Shown here: positions 28,758-38,376 of the stretch, piece after piece | Layout: the number at the start of each line of letters is the position of its first letter | Numbering within the stretch: position 1 is the stretch's first letter | NCBI GenBank assembly: GCA_963750995.1 | Contig: CAVVST010000004.1 | Coordinates: 310,001 to 374,000 of the forward strand | DNA: 64,000 nt | Direction of reading: 5' to 3' | Source of the DNA: CAVVST01 sp963750995 | GTDB taxonomy: Bacteria > Acidobacteriota > Vicinamibacteria > Vicinamibacterales > UBA2999 | The notes under the pieces: model-generated | Databases searched by the model: none | What the model was told of the DNA's origin: nothing | What the model saw: the letters and a program-made list of their open reading frames with translations, nothing else | Translations under genes and position numbers: made by a program

Positions 28758-29443
28758 ATGGACTCAGGTACCTGATTGTCCTCACGTGTGCGTCGGTTGC
28801 CGCCGCGGCAGCGTTCGGCATCAGTGCATGGCGCTCCCGGGCCGACGAGGCGCGCCGATCGGCCGCGCGCGTCGCAGCGTTGTCGGCAGCGATCGACGGA
28901 TCCGAGCCGGCGCCGGCGTTCCCGGCAGAAACTGCCCCGGCATACCAGCGCGTCGCGGTGACATCGATGTTCGCGACCAGCCCCGGTGCGTCGGTGCAGG
29001 GACGGCCGCTCGTCAGGATGGCCGTCTTTGCCGCGCTGGGCGTCGCGTTCCTGGTGGTGGTGGCGATGGCCAACCGCAATCACGCCGCAGCGCCGGCATC
29101 GGCCGGCTCGCAGGATGCAATACTCGAACTCGTCGCGATGCAGCACACGCGCGAGGGACGCACATTGACTGTAAGAGGGCTGGTCCGGAACCCGCGCGTC
29201 GGCGTGCCGCGCTCCAAGATCTCCGCCGTCGTCTCCGCCTTCGATCGCAAGGGCGGGTTCGTCGCCAGCAGCCATGCTGGCCTCGATTTCACCAACCTGG
29301 CGCCCGGCGATGAGTCGCCCTTCGTCGTGACGATTTCGAACGTCTCCGGCGTTGCACGCTATCGGGTAAGCTTTCGCACCGAGGCGGGCACACTGAGGCA
29401 TCTTGACCACCGAGCCGACGCGCTCCGAGCCTCCGCGAAGTGA
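28758..29443 (+). CDS. Membrane-anchored FxLYD-like protein, start region probably damaged
   Basis: An N-terminal helix (LIVLTCASVAAAAAFGISAW), a second helix (MAVFAALGVAFLVVVAM) and a C-terminal beta domain (LELVAMQHTREGRTLTVRGLVRN, then SAFDRKGGFVASS and LDFTNLAPGDESPFVV) resemble secreted FxLYD-type domains. The uninterrupted frame begins at ATG 28670 inside the tonB-like gene. However, ATG 28758 has AAGGA just upstream and enters the same frame if one base is missing near 28767, giving a sensible membrane-anchor start. The last four bases (GTGA) overlap the VWA gene. Its function is unknown, but the neighbours suggest an envelope role. Confidence 0.6.
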
Positions 29444-30469
29444 CCGTCATGAGAACTATTCCCCGCTCCCTCATCGCCGTTGCGCTCGCGGCAAGTGCCG
29501 CTGCCACGCTCGCCGCGCAGAACCAGGAGGGGTTCACCTTCCGCAGCGGCGTCGAGCTGATCAACGTCACCACCACCGTCACCGACGAAGACGGGCGGTT
29601 CGTCTCGGGCCTGCGCAAGGAGGACTTCACCGTCTACGAAGACGGCGCGCGCCAGGAAGTCACCCAGTTCAGCAACGAACGCGTGCCGGTGAGCCTCGGC
29701 ATCGTCCTCGACGCGAGCGGCAGCATGACGTCAGACAAGATGTCATCGGCACGCTCCGCGATCGATCGCTTCGTCTACGACCTGCTCGGCAAAGACGACC
29801 AGCTGTTCTTCATGGAGTTCGCGAACCGCGCCGGATCTCGTGCAGGACTGGACGACCGACCGTCGGGCGATCAGCCGCGCGGTCGCGCGCGTAAATGCCG
29901 GCGGGCGGCACGGCGATGTACGACGCGATTGCCGACGCGGTGCCGTTGGCGAATGACGGGCATGCATCCGAAGAAGGCGCTCCTGGTAATCTCGGACGGC
30001 AACGACACAAACAGCAGCATCTCGGTGGGCGAGCTCCGGCAGCTCATTCGTGAAAGCGAGGTGCTCGTGTACGCCCTGGGCGTCGACGGGACCGCCACGA
30101 CGTTCCGCAGCGGACCGACGATCCAGCTGCCCCTGCCGATTCCGCTGCCCATCCCGGGCCGGCGGCGGCCGGCGGCTTTCCGCCGATCATCGGCGGCGGG
30201 GGAGGCAATCAGCGCGTGGCGGCCGAGCGCGTGAATCCCGACGCCCTCCGGCAGATTACCGACGACACCGGGGGCCGCACGGAAATCGTCCGCGGCTTCG
30301 GCGACCTCGACAACGCGACCGCGCGAATCGCCGACGAATTGAGCAAACAGGTACTACCTCGGCTACGTCAGCACCGGGAAGAAGGACGGGCGGTGGCACG
30401 CGATCAGAGTGGACGTCAAGGATCGCCGGCTTGTCCGTTCGCGCACGGCGGGGCTATGTCGCGTCATAA
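29440..30469 (+). CDS. VWFA-related (acidobacterial type) secreted protein, six frame breaks
   Basis: A signal peptide (ending AATLAAQ) is followed by the family's beta segment (FRSGVELINVTTTVTDEDGRF, VSGLRKEDFTVYEDG) and a VWA domain with the MIDAS DASGS motif (VLDASGSM). The protein continues through changing frames: NRADLVQDW-like from 29834, GTAMYDAIADAVPLAND from 29910, MHPKKALLVISDGND from 29962, VNPDALRQITDDTGGRT from 30216, YYLGYVSTGKKDGRW from 30352, and RRGYVAS ending at 30469. Each piece is well conserved, so consensus error is likelier than decay. If decay is real, this is a pseudogene. Such proteins are thought to act in the periplasm in metal-dependent protein contacts. The GTG start overlaps the previous stop. 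Confidence 0.65.
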
Positions 30470-31211
30470 TCGCCTGTGCGTGTCGACGTTCTTCATCGCG
30501 GTCGGCCTGAGCCTGGTCGGGGGCCTGGGCGGACTGCTCGTGGCCTCCGGGGTTCTTCTCATCAAGGATTCCGTTCGAACCAAGCTCGTGCCGTGGCTGG
30601 TCAGCTATGCCGTCGGCGCGCTGCTTGGCGTGTCGATGCTGGCGCTTCTGCCGACGACGCTCGAGCAGCTGCCGCCGACGCGCGTCTTCACCACCCTCCT
30701 GCTCGGCATCCTGCTCTTCTTCGTCCTCGAAAAGCTCGTGCTCTGGCGTCACTGCCATACGCATGACTGCGAAGTGCACGAAAGTAGCGTCTTTCCGGTG
30801 CTGATCGGCGACGCCTTTCACAACTTCGTCGACGGCGCCGTGGTGGCCGCAGCCGTGATGACGTCGGTTCCGCTGGGGGTGACCACGGCCGTGGCCGTCG
30901 CGGCGCACGAAATTCCGCAGGAAGTCGGTGACTTTGCCATCCTGCTGCATGCCGGCTACTCGCGCAGCCGCGCGCTGATGCTGAATGTGCTGTCCTCGGG
31001 GGCGAGCGCGATCGGGGCGATCGCCGGCTACTTTGCCTTCGACATGGTTCCGCGGATGCTGCCCTACTTCCTCGCGCTTGCCGCCGCCAGCTTCCTCTAC
31101 GTGGCGATGGCCGACTTGATACCCGGCCTCCATCGCGGGCGCACCGATGCATCGTCGATGCGGCAAATCCTGCTGATTGGTGCGGGTGTAGCGACAATGC
31201 TCGTGCTGTAG
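30456..31211 (+). CDS. ZIP-family metal transporter
   Basis: About 251 residues from the ATG at 30456 (GTG 30480 is an alternative), overlapping the end of the VWA gene by 14 bases. It has about eight helices with a His-rich loop between helices III and IV (LWRHCHTHDCEVHES). The two metal-binding helices of the family are clear: GDAFHNFVDGAVVAAA (helix IV) and AAHEIPQEVGDFAILLHAG (helix V). It should import zinc or another divalent metal across the inner membrane without ATP. No zinc-responsive operator could be recognised. The frame continues upstream to 30216, but that part belongs to the VWA gene. Confidence 0.9.
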   Translation: MSRHNRLCVSTFFIAVGLSLVGGLGGLLVASGVLLIKDSVRTKLVPWLVSYAVGALLGVSMLALLPTTLEQLPPTRVFTTLLLGILLFFVLEKLVLWRHCHTHDCEVHESSVFPVLIGDAFHNFVDGAVVAAAVMTSVPLGVTTAVAVAAHEIPQEVGDFAILLHAGYSRSRALMLNVLSSGASAIGAIAGYFAFDMVPRMLPYFLALAAASFLYVAMADLIPGLHRGRTDASSMRQILLIGAGVATMLVL

Positions 31212-31355
31212 CTGTTCACCTGCGAGGACAGCTCCGCGACAGACCGTCGAAATCCTCGGGAAAACCCCCTCTTCTGACTCCCCTGCGGCTGGCAAATTCT
31301 TTGATCTTCCCGGATCGGGGGACGGGCCCCGAGAGACAGAGACAGGAGGAACGAT

Positions 31356-31898
31356 ATGTTTGCCAGGGTTGTTGCCACGGTCATCGTGACGCTCGCGATG
31401 AGCGCGCCATCCTGGGCGGCGGCTCCGGGGGATTTCCAGATCTTCCAGGACGTGTCGAAGCAGGTGCTTCGATATCCGCAGTTCACGATCTTCGACAGTA
31501 TCAACGCCGAGGTCGTCGACGGGGTCGTCACGCTCAGCGGCAAGGTTACGATGCCGTACAAGCGGAACGACATCGAACGGCGCGTGGCCAGGGTGGCCGG
31601 CGTCACGCAGGTGAACAACGAGATCGCGGTGCTGCCGGTTTCGCTGTTCGATGACGATCTACGGTTCAGGATCTCGCGTGCGCTCTACGGGAATTCGAAC
31701 TTCTGGCGGTACGGGTCGATGGTGAATCCGCCGATTCACATCATCGTCGAGAACGGGCGCGTCACACTCGAGGGGGTCGTCAACAGCAACATCGACCGCA
31801 TGCTCGCGCGGTCGATTGCCAGCTCGTTCGACGCCTTTGAAGTGACGAATAACCTGAAGACCGACGCCGAAGCGAAGGCTGACCTGGAAAAGATCTGA
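31356..31898 (+). CDS. Periplasmic protein with two BON domains
   Basis: A 180-residue protein. A signal peptide (ending SAPSWA) is followed by two BON repeats: about 45-100 (INAEVVDGVVTLSGKVTMPY) and about 115-170 (IHIIVENGRVTLEGVVNSNIDR). BON domains bind lipid or other surfaces and occur in OsmY-type proteins that protect the envelope under stress. It has one of the best ribosome sites here, AGGAGG at 31344-31349 before ATG 31356. The upstream 140 bases may hold its own promoter. A strong palindrome follows directly after the stop. Confidence 0.88.
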   Translation: MFARVVATVIVTLAMSAPSWAAAPGDFQIFQDVSKQVLRYPQFTIFDSINAEVVDGVVTLSGKVTMPYKRNDIERRVARVAGVTQVNNEIAVLPVSLFDDDLRFRISRALYGNSNFWRYGSMVNPPIHIIVENGRVTLEGVVNSNIDRMLARSIASSFDAFEVTNNLKTDAEAKADLEKI

Positions 31899-31906
31899 CG
31901 GTGGGG

Positions 31907-31930
31907 GCCGGAGACCTGAAGGTCTCCGGC
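31907..31930. terminator. REP-like palindrome between convergent genes, possible two-way terminator
   Basis: Perfect 11-base arms gccggagacct (31907-31917) and aggtctccggc (31920-31930) with a two-base loop lie nine bases after the BON stop and 38 bases before the convergent GNAT stop. The design matches the palindromes at 16165 and 18478. Confidence 0.5.
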
Positions 31931-31967
31931 TACCAACGCACCGGCACAACCAACGTTCCAGCGCGCA

Positions 31968-32567
31968 TCACAATTCCTTCGCCAGCTGGATTTCGTCGAG
32001 AATCGGGATCCCCGCAAATCCAACAGCCTTCTCGTCGCGGGTATGGGCGGCGATCGAATCGCGCAGGATCGCCGAGAGGCGGTATCCCCGGCGCTGGTAG
32101 AAGTAGAGTGCGGGGAGATTGTCGTTGGTGATCGTCACGATCACCCGGGGCCAGTTATGACGGCGGGCCAGCAGCTCGGCTTCGGCTACGAGATGCCCGC
32201 CGACGCCGGCCCGCTGCCACATCGGATCGGTGGCGAGCGCGAGGATGTGAAGTGCCCCGTCGAACGGGCGCCAGGCCAGCGCCCCGGCGATTTCGCCGTC
32301 GGTCTCCGCCACCAGCGCCGCCGCGTCGTCGAGCGAGATAGCTTCGCCGTAGGCCACGAGCTGGGCGGGACCGAAGTCGCGCGTGAACAGCGCCAGCGCC
32401 TTTACGCGGTCGGCGGGCGAGCCTTCGCGGACCAGCACCGGTGGCAACTCGAGGTGCGGACGGCAACCGCAGACCACCTGCAGCCGCGAATCCTGCCAGT
32501 CGACGAACTTCCCGCAGCGGCCGCAACGGAGAATCGCCGGCTTGGCGCCGAATCCTGGTGTATTCAT
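31968..32567 (-). CDS. GNAT-family N-acetyltransferase with N-terminal zinc-ribbon-like segment
   Basis: A 199-residue protein from the ATG at 32567, whose ATGA overlaps the stop of the lipoprotein gene. Residues about 12-35 (LRCGRCGKFVDWQDSRLQVVCGC) form a Cys-rich knuckle. The acetyl-CoA binding motif is ILALATDPMWQRAGVGGHLV, followed by ALYFYQRRGYRL near the end. It should transfer an acetyl group to an unknown amine substrate in the cytoplasm. Tight coupling to a lipoprotein gene is unexpected; they may simply share a transcript. A long frame running through both genes on this strand is an artefact of the frameshift upstream. Confidence 0.85.
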   Translation of the reverse strand: MNTPGFGAKPAILRCGRCGKFVDWQDSRLQVVCGCRPHLELPPVLVREGSPADRVKALALFTRDFGPAQLVAYGEAISLDDAAALVAETDGEIAGALAWRPFDGALHILALATDPMWQRAGVGGHLVAEAELLARRHNWPRVIVTITNDNLPALYFYQRRGYRLSAILRDSIAAHTRDEKAVGFAGIPILDEIQLAKEL

Positions 32568-33326
32568 GCGGCCTCCGTGACTTCGCGCTCCCGGCCCCGG
32601 CGGGCAATCCACCAGATGATCAGCGCCAGCGTCACCGCAGCGGCGAGGATCGAGGAACCGAACAGGATGAGCGTCGTGTAGAGAATCGACTCCGGCGCGA
32701 GATCGACGGCGATGTTCAACGTCCGACCGGCCAGCCGCTCGCTGAGCGGCTGCTCCCACTCGAGGATGTTGCCGCGCTCGATACGCCCGGACGGCGAGTT
32801 GTGGGAGACGACTTCGCTCGGCAGGTGCAGGCGGAACGCGACCATTTCGTCGCCGGTCCACTGAGTCTTGCGCGCGAGCTCGGCAACTGGCGGACCGACT
32901 GCCTGCCGGAACTCGACATGGTCGCCCCGGCGATCGAAACGATACGACGACCATGCGAACGGGGCAAGCCGCGGCAACTGGCGCACGTCGTCCACCCGTA
33001 CGCTGGCGTGGACGAAGCGGCGGGAATCCCGGCGCGCCAGGCTGACCGAGGCGCGCGCGCCGTCGCTCTCGAACATGGCGCGCACGCGCTCCCGATCGAC
33101 GCGGGCGCGCGGATCTGGATCGAGGTCGGCGCCGCGCAGGGCGACGAGCGACGCCACCGAAGCATTGACGTTCAGCGTCGCCGAGCCGTCGAGCGCGAGG
33201 TACAGCTCTTCCTCGGTACTCGTATTCACGCTTGAAGACGCCCTTGCCCGAACACCCGGCGGCGATGGCGCAGACGGCGAGCAGCCAGACCAGCGCGCGC
33301 ACGGGCGAAGACGTCCCAAACCGCAT
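32564..33326 (-). CDS. Membrane-anchored lipoprotein, frame broken near 33215
   Basis: The start at ATG 33326 gives MRFGTSSPVRALVWLLAVC with a lipobox-like AIAAGC, placing the lipidated Cys near residue 25. The frame switches after CSGKGVFKREYEY; the continuation EEELYLALDGSATLNVNASV runs to the stop at 32564. One extra C in TACCGAG (33215-33216) explains it, and the span is one base over a multiple of three. The middle is a beta-rich extracytoplasmic domain resembling LppM-type lipoproteins. A C-terminal membrane helix (TTLILFGSSILAAAVTLALI) and a basic tail follow. The function is unknown. It diverges from polA across an inverted-repeat-rich gap. Confidence 0.65.
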
Positions 33327-33350
33327 GAATCCCAATGATATCCTGTTGAT

Positions 33351-33424
33351 ATTGACGGACTGATGAGTGAACGGCCTTAACGGATTCGATTTTCCCGATC
33401 CGTTCAGTTCGTAAATCCGTCAAT
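33351..33424. promoter_or_regulatory. Nested inverted repeats in the lipoprotein/polA divergent region
   Basis: The outer arms attgacgga (33351-33359) and tccgtcaat (33416-33424) are perfect and contain TTGACG in both directions, like paired -35 boxes. The inner arms aacggat (33379-33385) and atccgtt (33398-33404) are also perfect. Symmetry centred between two divergent starts suggests an operator or paired promoters; no clear -10 boxes were found. Confidence 0.4.
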
Positions 33425-33441
33425 GCGTCATTCCATTCCCT

Positions 33442-36157
33442 ATGTCCCGCCCCACCCTGTTCCTGATCGACGGCAGCTCCCAGATGTACCGCGCCTACCA
33501 CGCGTTCCGCGGCAAAGGACTGTCGAACCAGGAAGGACACACCACTCACGCGGTGTATGTCTTCGTCACCATGCTGCGGAAGCTGATGAACGATCACCAG
33601 CCGCGCTACATCGCTGCCTCATTCGATCTCGCAGGGCCGACGTTCCGCGACACGCTGGTCGCCGACTACAAGGCCAATCGCGCCGCCATGCCCGACGACC
33701 TGGCGGAGCAGATCAACTGGGTCCACGAAGCATGCGAAGCCATGGGGGTCCCGATCGTCACCGCGCCGGGCTACGAGGCTGACGATGTGATCGGAACCCT
33801 GGCAAAACGGGCCTCGGAAACCGGGTTCGAGGTCGCGATCGTGTCGATCGACAAGGATTTCTTTCAGCTCGTGCACGACGGTATCCGCGTCTACGACCCG
33901 CGCGAGGATGGCGCCTGGTTTGACGCCGCCGCGGTCGTCGACAAGTTCGGCGTAGGTCCGCCGCAGGTTGTCGACGTCCTCGCGCTGGTCGGCGATACGA
34001 GCGACAACGTGTCGGGCGTGCCCGGCGTCGGCAAGAAGGGGGCGATCGACCTGATCAGCGCCCACGGGAGCCTCGACGCGCTGCTCGACAAGGCCGCCGA
34101 TCTGCCGCAGAAGAAGTACCGCGAGACGCTGGTCGCGCATCGTCAAGAGGCGCTGCGCAGCCGCGAGCTCGTCACGATCCGGTGCGACGTTCCGCTGGAC
34201 GTGGACCTCGAGTCGCTGAAGTATCGCGGCGCGGCGCGCGAGCGCTGCTACGAACTGTTCTCGCGCCTTGCCTTCCGCACCCTGGTCAACGAATACGCGC
34301 CGACCGCCGACACGATCCAGAAGGAATACACGCTCGTCACGAACGCGGCCGAGCTCGACGCGCTCGTAGACCAGCTGCGCGCCGCGGGAGAGTTCGCGCT
34401 CCGCGTCGTCCCCGACCGCCCTTCGTCGATGACCGCGGAGATCGTCGGCATCGCCTTTTCCACCGCCGATCGACAGGCGCGGTACGTGCCGCTGGGACAT
34501 GAGGGCGCTTCGGGGAGCGGCGACCTGCTGGCTGGCGTTGACGCGGCGCAGCTCGACCGGCGCGCAGCGCTCGACCGGCTGAAGCCGCTGCTTGAAGACG
34601 AGTCCGTCCGGAAGAGCGGCCACGATCTGAAATTCGATCTCGTCATCCTGCAGAACCACGGCATCGAGCTGCGGGGCCTGGCGTTCGATTCCATGCTCGC
34701 GAGCTACCTGCTCGACGCCACGCGACCGGGTCACCCGCTCGAGGAGACCTCGCTCGAGCATCTCGGTTACAAGGCGCTGACCGAGGAAGACGTCTGCGGC
34801 AGAGGGGCGAAAGCGGTATCGCTGTCGCGCGTGCCGGCGGTGGACGCGTTGAATTTCGCCGGCGAGCGCGCGGATCTCGCCCGACAGCTTTCGAACCGGC
34901 TCGCGCCGCTGCTCGTCACCGACGGGCTGGACGAGGTATTTCGCGACCTGGAGATGCCGCTCCTGCCGGTGCTGGGCGACGTCGAACGGGCGGGCATCCG
35001 CATCGACGGCCCCGCGCTGGCCGCGCAGTCGCAACACATCGAGCGCGAGCTCGCGCGCGGCTCGGCTCGTATCTTCGCGCTGGCCGGCGAGGAGTTCAAC
35101 GTCAACTCGCCGAAGCAGCTGGGCGAGATCCTGTTCGAAAAGCTGCAGCTCCCCGCGCTCAAGAAGACCCGGGGCACGCGATCGGCATCAACCGCGGTGG
35201 AGGTGCTCGAGGAACTGGCGCTCGTGCACGAGCTGCCACGCCTGATCCTTGACTGGCGCGGGCTGCACAAGCTCAAGAGCACCTACATCGATGCGTTGCC
35301 GCAGCTGGTGCATCCCCGCACTGGGCGCGTGCATACCTGCTTCAACCAGGCCGTCGCCGCCACCGGGCGGTTGAGCAGCTCCGATCCCGAACCTGCAGAA
35401 CATCCCCATCCGGACCGAGCTCGGCCGCCAGATTCGGCGCGCGTTCGTGGCCGCGCCGGGCAACGTGCTCATCTCCGCCGACTATTCGCAGATCGAACTC
35501 CGCGTGCTCGCGCACCTGGCGGACGAGGAAGCGCTGATTGAAGCCTTTCGCCTGGGCGAGGACATTCACGACCGGACCGCGCTGAAAGTGTTCGGCCCGG
35601 ACAGCGGGCTCGACCCGCACGAGCTGCGGCGGCGCGCGAAGATCATCAACTACGCGCTGCTCTACGGAAAGACGGCGTTCACGCTGGCCAAGGACATCGG
35701 CGTCACCAAGGAGGCCGCGCAGGAGTTCATCGACGCCTACTTTGCCGGCTTCCCGCAGGTCCGCGGTTTCATCGAACTCACCCTCGATCAGGCGCGCGCG
35801 TCGGGCGTCGTCAAGACGCTGTTCGGACGACGACGGCTGGTGCCGGAGCTCAATAGCCGGAACGGTCAGATCCGGTCAGCAGCCGAGCGCGTCACCGTCA
35901 ACATGCCGATCCAGGGGACGGCTGCCGACATCCTCAAGAAGGCCATGATCGACCTGCACGCCGAACTCCCGAAGCACGGCTTGGTCACGCGGATGATCCT
36001 CACGGTCCACGACGAGCTGCTGTTCGAAGGCCCCGCCGCGGAAGCAGAAGCCGCCTCGACACTCGTCCGCGAACGCATGGAAGCGGTGGTGACGCTCAAA
36101 GCCCCGCTGACAGTGGACGTGGGGTTCGCGGAGAACTGGCGCGACGCCAAGCCGTAA
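33442..36157 (+). CDS. polA: DNA polymerase I, frame broken near 35387
   Basis: Repaired length is about 904 residues. The 5' nuclease domain (LFLIDGSSQMYRAYHAF, VPGVGKKGAIDLI) is complete. The 3'-5' exonuclease-like domain has lost catalytic acids: the first DxE site reads LRVVPD and the third site reads FAGER, although GHDLKFDL is kept, so proofreading is probably absent. The polymerase domain has DYSQIELR, the O-helix RRAKIINYALLYG and the catalytic VHDELL. In the O-helix, Tyr replaces the Phe of E. coli Pol I (Phe762) and Taq, a change known to relax discrimination against dideoxynucleotides. The break is an extra C in GATCCCGAAC (35386-35388), before the NLQNIPIRTELGRQI block. An essential replication and repair gene should be intact, so sequencing error is likely. 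Confidence 0.93.
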
Positions 36158-36162
36158 GTCAC

Positions 36163-36178
36163 CAGGCCCCGGGGCCTG
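36163..36178. terminator. Perfect palindrome between convergent polA and 36179 gene
   Basis: The 16-base perfect palindrome caggccccggggcctg lies just after the polA stop and just before the stop of the convergent gene. It could terminate both transcripts, though no T-run is present. Confidence 0.4.
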
Positions 36179-36985
36179 CTAGGGCCACTGATTCTTTATC
36201 GCTTCCCATTCACTTCGTAATTCGGTGAGCGCGTCGCCCTGTTCGAGCGCCGGGCGTGAACGGGCGCGTTCGAGGATGAGTGCCTGGCTCACCAGGCGAT
36301 CGAGGTCTTCCCGCAGCTCTTTCGCACTCTCCGGCTGCAGGGTCGCGCGGATCCAGCCGGCGATGGCGGCGTGCCACGCGCGGTCGAGGTCGCCGGCCCC
36401 GCGCGCAGCGGCGGCGAGCCAGTAATTCGCCGGGGCGCTGCCCGGATCGATGCGCACTTCGATTTCCATCCGGTCCCCGACTTGCACAAGGGCCACCATG
36501 CGCCGATCCGGCGGCAGGGCCTGGGCTTCGCGATCGACGGCCGTCGCCCACCAGTCGAGCAGTTGCAGGCGGTCGCGATCGGGGAGGAGAACCGGCTGGC
36601 TGAGCGCGGTGTCGAAAAGTTCCGCGGCGGCGCCGAAGTGCTCGCCCTGGTAGAGCGCCTGCCCGAGGCCGATCAGGAAGTCGACGCGGTCGCGCGGCGA
36701 CAGCGCCGCCGGCCGGACGGCACTGAGCGCGAGGCGCGCGGCGGTCAATTCCATCTCATTCGCCAGCTGCCGGTGCCGTTCCAGGTGTGAGCGCCCGATC
36801 ACGAGCGAGGCCGCATCCGCCGAGGCCGGGTCCGACCGCGCCATCGACGCGGCATCGATGGCCGCTTCGTACTTCATTTCGTTGTACAGCAGTCGCGCCT
36901 GGGCGAGCGAGGGATGCTCGGCTGCCGCCGGCGGCGCCGCGAACGCAAGGAGCAGCACGGAAAGAAACCCCACCCGGAGAGGCAT
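36179..36985 (-). CDS. Secreted helical (TPR-like) protein of unknown function
   Basis: A 268-residue protein from ATG 36985. A signal peptide (LLLAFAAPPAAAE) is followed by repeated amphipathic helix pairs such as LAQARLLYNEMKYEAAIDAA and IGLGQALYQGEHFGAAAELF, resembling tetratricopeptide repeats. The C-terminal half (WLAAAARGAGDLDRAWHAAIAGW) continues the pattern. It is probably periplasmic and involved in protein contacts. The start is 54 bases from the divergent pcnB start. The same frame runs far upstream to 39157, but the first part is antisense to pcnB and not coding. Confidence 0.75.
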   Translation of the reverse strand: MPLRVGFLSVLLLAFAAPPAAAEHPSLAQARLLYNEMKYEAAIDAASMARSDPASADAASLVIGRSHLERHRQLANEMELTAARLALSAVRPAALSPRDRVDFLIGLGQALYQGEHFGAAAELFDTALSQPVLLPDRDRLQLLDWWATAVDREAQALPPDRRMVALVQVGDRMEIEVRIDPGSAPANYWLAAAARGAGDLDRAWHAAIAGWIRATLQPESAKELREDLDRLVSQALILERARSRPALEQGDALTELRSEWEAIKNQWP

Positions 36986-37039
36986 CGGGCCGATCGTAGC
37001 ACCGCGGCCGCGTCGTTCAGTTGTTACAATTGCGGACGG

Positions 37040-38344
37040 ATGGGCCAGCCGGTCATCGTGCCGCGCGCGGATCACGCGATCTCGCGCAAGGAGATCGACC
37101 CCGACGCGCTTCGGGTTCTCTACCGGCTTCACCAGAACAACTACCTCGCCTACCTGGTCGGGGGCAGCGTCCGCGACCTGCTGCTCAAACGGCGGCCCAA
37201 GGACTTCGATATCGGCACCTCGGCGCACCCCTACCAGGTCAAACGACTGTTCCGGAACTGCTGGATCATCGGCCGGCGCTTCCGCCTGGCCCATGTCCGG
37301 TTCGGCACCAAGACGATCGAAGTCGCCACCTTCAGGCGGCAGCTGTCCGCCGAGGAGCTCGCGGCACTCGACGCCCAGCCACCCGCCCACGGCATTCCCG
37401 TTGACGAGCATCACCCGGGTCAGCCGGATCGGCTGCTCCATCGCGACAACACGTTCGGCACGCCGGAAGAGGACGCGTTCCGCCGCGACTTCACCGTCAA
37501 CGCGCTCTTTTACGACATCGGATCGTTTTCGATCATCGACTACACCGGCGGGCTGCGCGACCTCGAGTCGCGGATCATCCGCTGCATCGGCGAGCCGGAG
37601 GAGCGGTTCCAGGAGGATCCGGTCCGCATGCTGCGCGCCGTGGCCATGGCGGCGCGCCTGGACTTTTCGATCGATCCGCCGATCGACGCGGCCATCACCA
37701 AGCACCGCGGCGAGATCGCGCGCAGCGCGCCGGCGCGGCTGATTGAAGAGTTCTACAAGCTGCTGCGCGCCGGCGCCGCCGAGCGCGCGTTCCGCATGCT
37801 GGCGGAACGGCGCCTGCTGGATCCGATCGCGCACCAGCTGCAGAAAGCCGCGGGGGACGGTCTCTGGCGATCGCTCTCGTCGCTCGACGCCTACCGCCGC
37901 CGCTTCGAGGCGACGCCCGACACGCTCACGAATGCGGTGCTGCTCGGCTCGCTCATCGTGCCGCTCGGCGCGGGCGGCCCGGTGGCGCGCGTGCAGCCGG
38001 GTGAGAACGGGAAGGAACCGGCGCCGGCGCTCGGGCTCCTGCCGCTGGCGCGCCGCGATGTCGAACGGCTGCGGCAGGTGCTGGGCCTGCAGCGCCGCCT
38101 GACCGACATGAACCTGTCCCCGCGCGCGAAGCGCGCGCTCACGCACCGCGGCCCGTTCCGCGAAGCGCTGACGTGGCTCGACATCCACGGCGGCGCGCCG
38201 GAGTTGCTCGAGCACTGGCGGGGATTTGTCGAAGCGGCCGGGGCGTTCGAGGCTGAAGCGGGAGCCGCGGAAGCACCGCCGGCGCAGCGCCGGCGACGAA
38301 GGCGTCGCCGCCGCCCCACCGGCCACGGAACACCGCGGCACTGA
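37040..38344 (+). CDS. pcnB: Poly(A) polymerase (tRNA nucleotidyltransferase family)
   Basis: A 434-residue enzyme. The nucleotidyltransferase motif is YLVGGSVRDLLLKRRPKDFDIGTS. The poly(A)-polymerase type signature WIIGRRFRLAHVRFG follows, as does RRDFTVNALFYDI. It adds A tails to RNA 3' ends, marking them for decay; distinction from CCA-adding enzymes rests on the GRRFRLAH block. The C-terminus ends in a run of arginines, typical of PcnB RNA-binding tails. The frame is open from 36914, but ATG 37040 begins the conserved region. The short divergent gap contains TACAAT as a possible -10 box. Confidence 0.9.
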   Translation: MGQPVIVPRADHAISRKEIDPDALRVLYRLHQNNYLAYLVGGSVRDLLLKRRPKDFDIGTSAHPYQVKRLFRNCWIIGRRFRLAHVRFGTKTIEVATFRRQLSAEELAALDAQPPAHGIPVDEHHPGQPDRLLHRDNTFGTPEEDAFRRDFTVNALFYDIGSFSIIDYTGGLRDLESRIIRCIGEPEERFQEDPVRMLRAVAMAARLDFSIDPPIDAAITKHRGEIARSAPARLIEEFYKLLRAGAAERAFRMLAERRLLDPIAHQLQKAAGDGLWRSLSSLDAYRRRFEATPDTLTNAVLLGSLIVPLGAGGPVARVQPGENGKEPAPALGLLPLARRDVERLRQVLGLQRRLTDMNLSPRAKRALTHRGPFREALTWLDIHGGAPELLEHWRGFVEAAGAFEAEAGAAEAPPAQRRRRRRRRRPTGHGTPRH

Positions 38345-38376
38345 AGAACGCCGAACCCAGAACCCGGAACCGTGCT

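Noticed and set aside
31289..31306. Possible sigma54 promoter before the BON gene (TGGCAAATTCTTTGAT)
   Set aside because: The -24 GG is present, but the required GC at -12 reads GA, and no other matching sites were found nearby.
31968..33335. One fused lipoprotein-acetyltransferase gene
   Set aside because: The middle of the frame is arginine-rich nonsense; the lipoprotein body is in another frame and the acetyltransferase has its own ATGA-coupled start.
35380..35395. Programmed +1 frameshifting in polA
   Set aside because: No slippery stop context is present, the zero frame continues for more than 50 codons, and similar breaks occur in unrelated genes, which points to sequence error.
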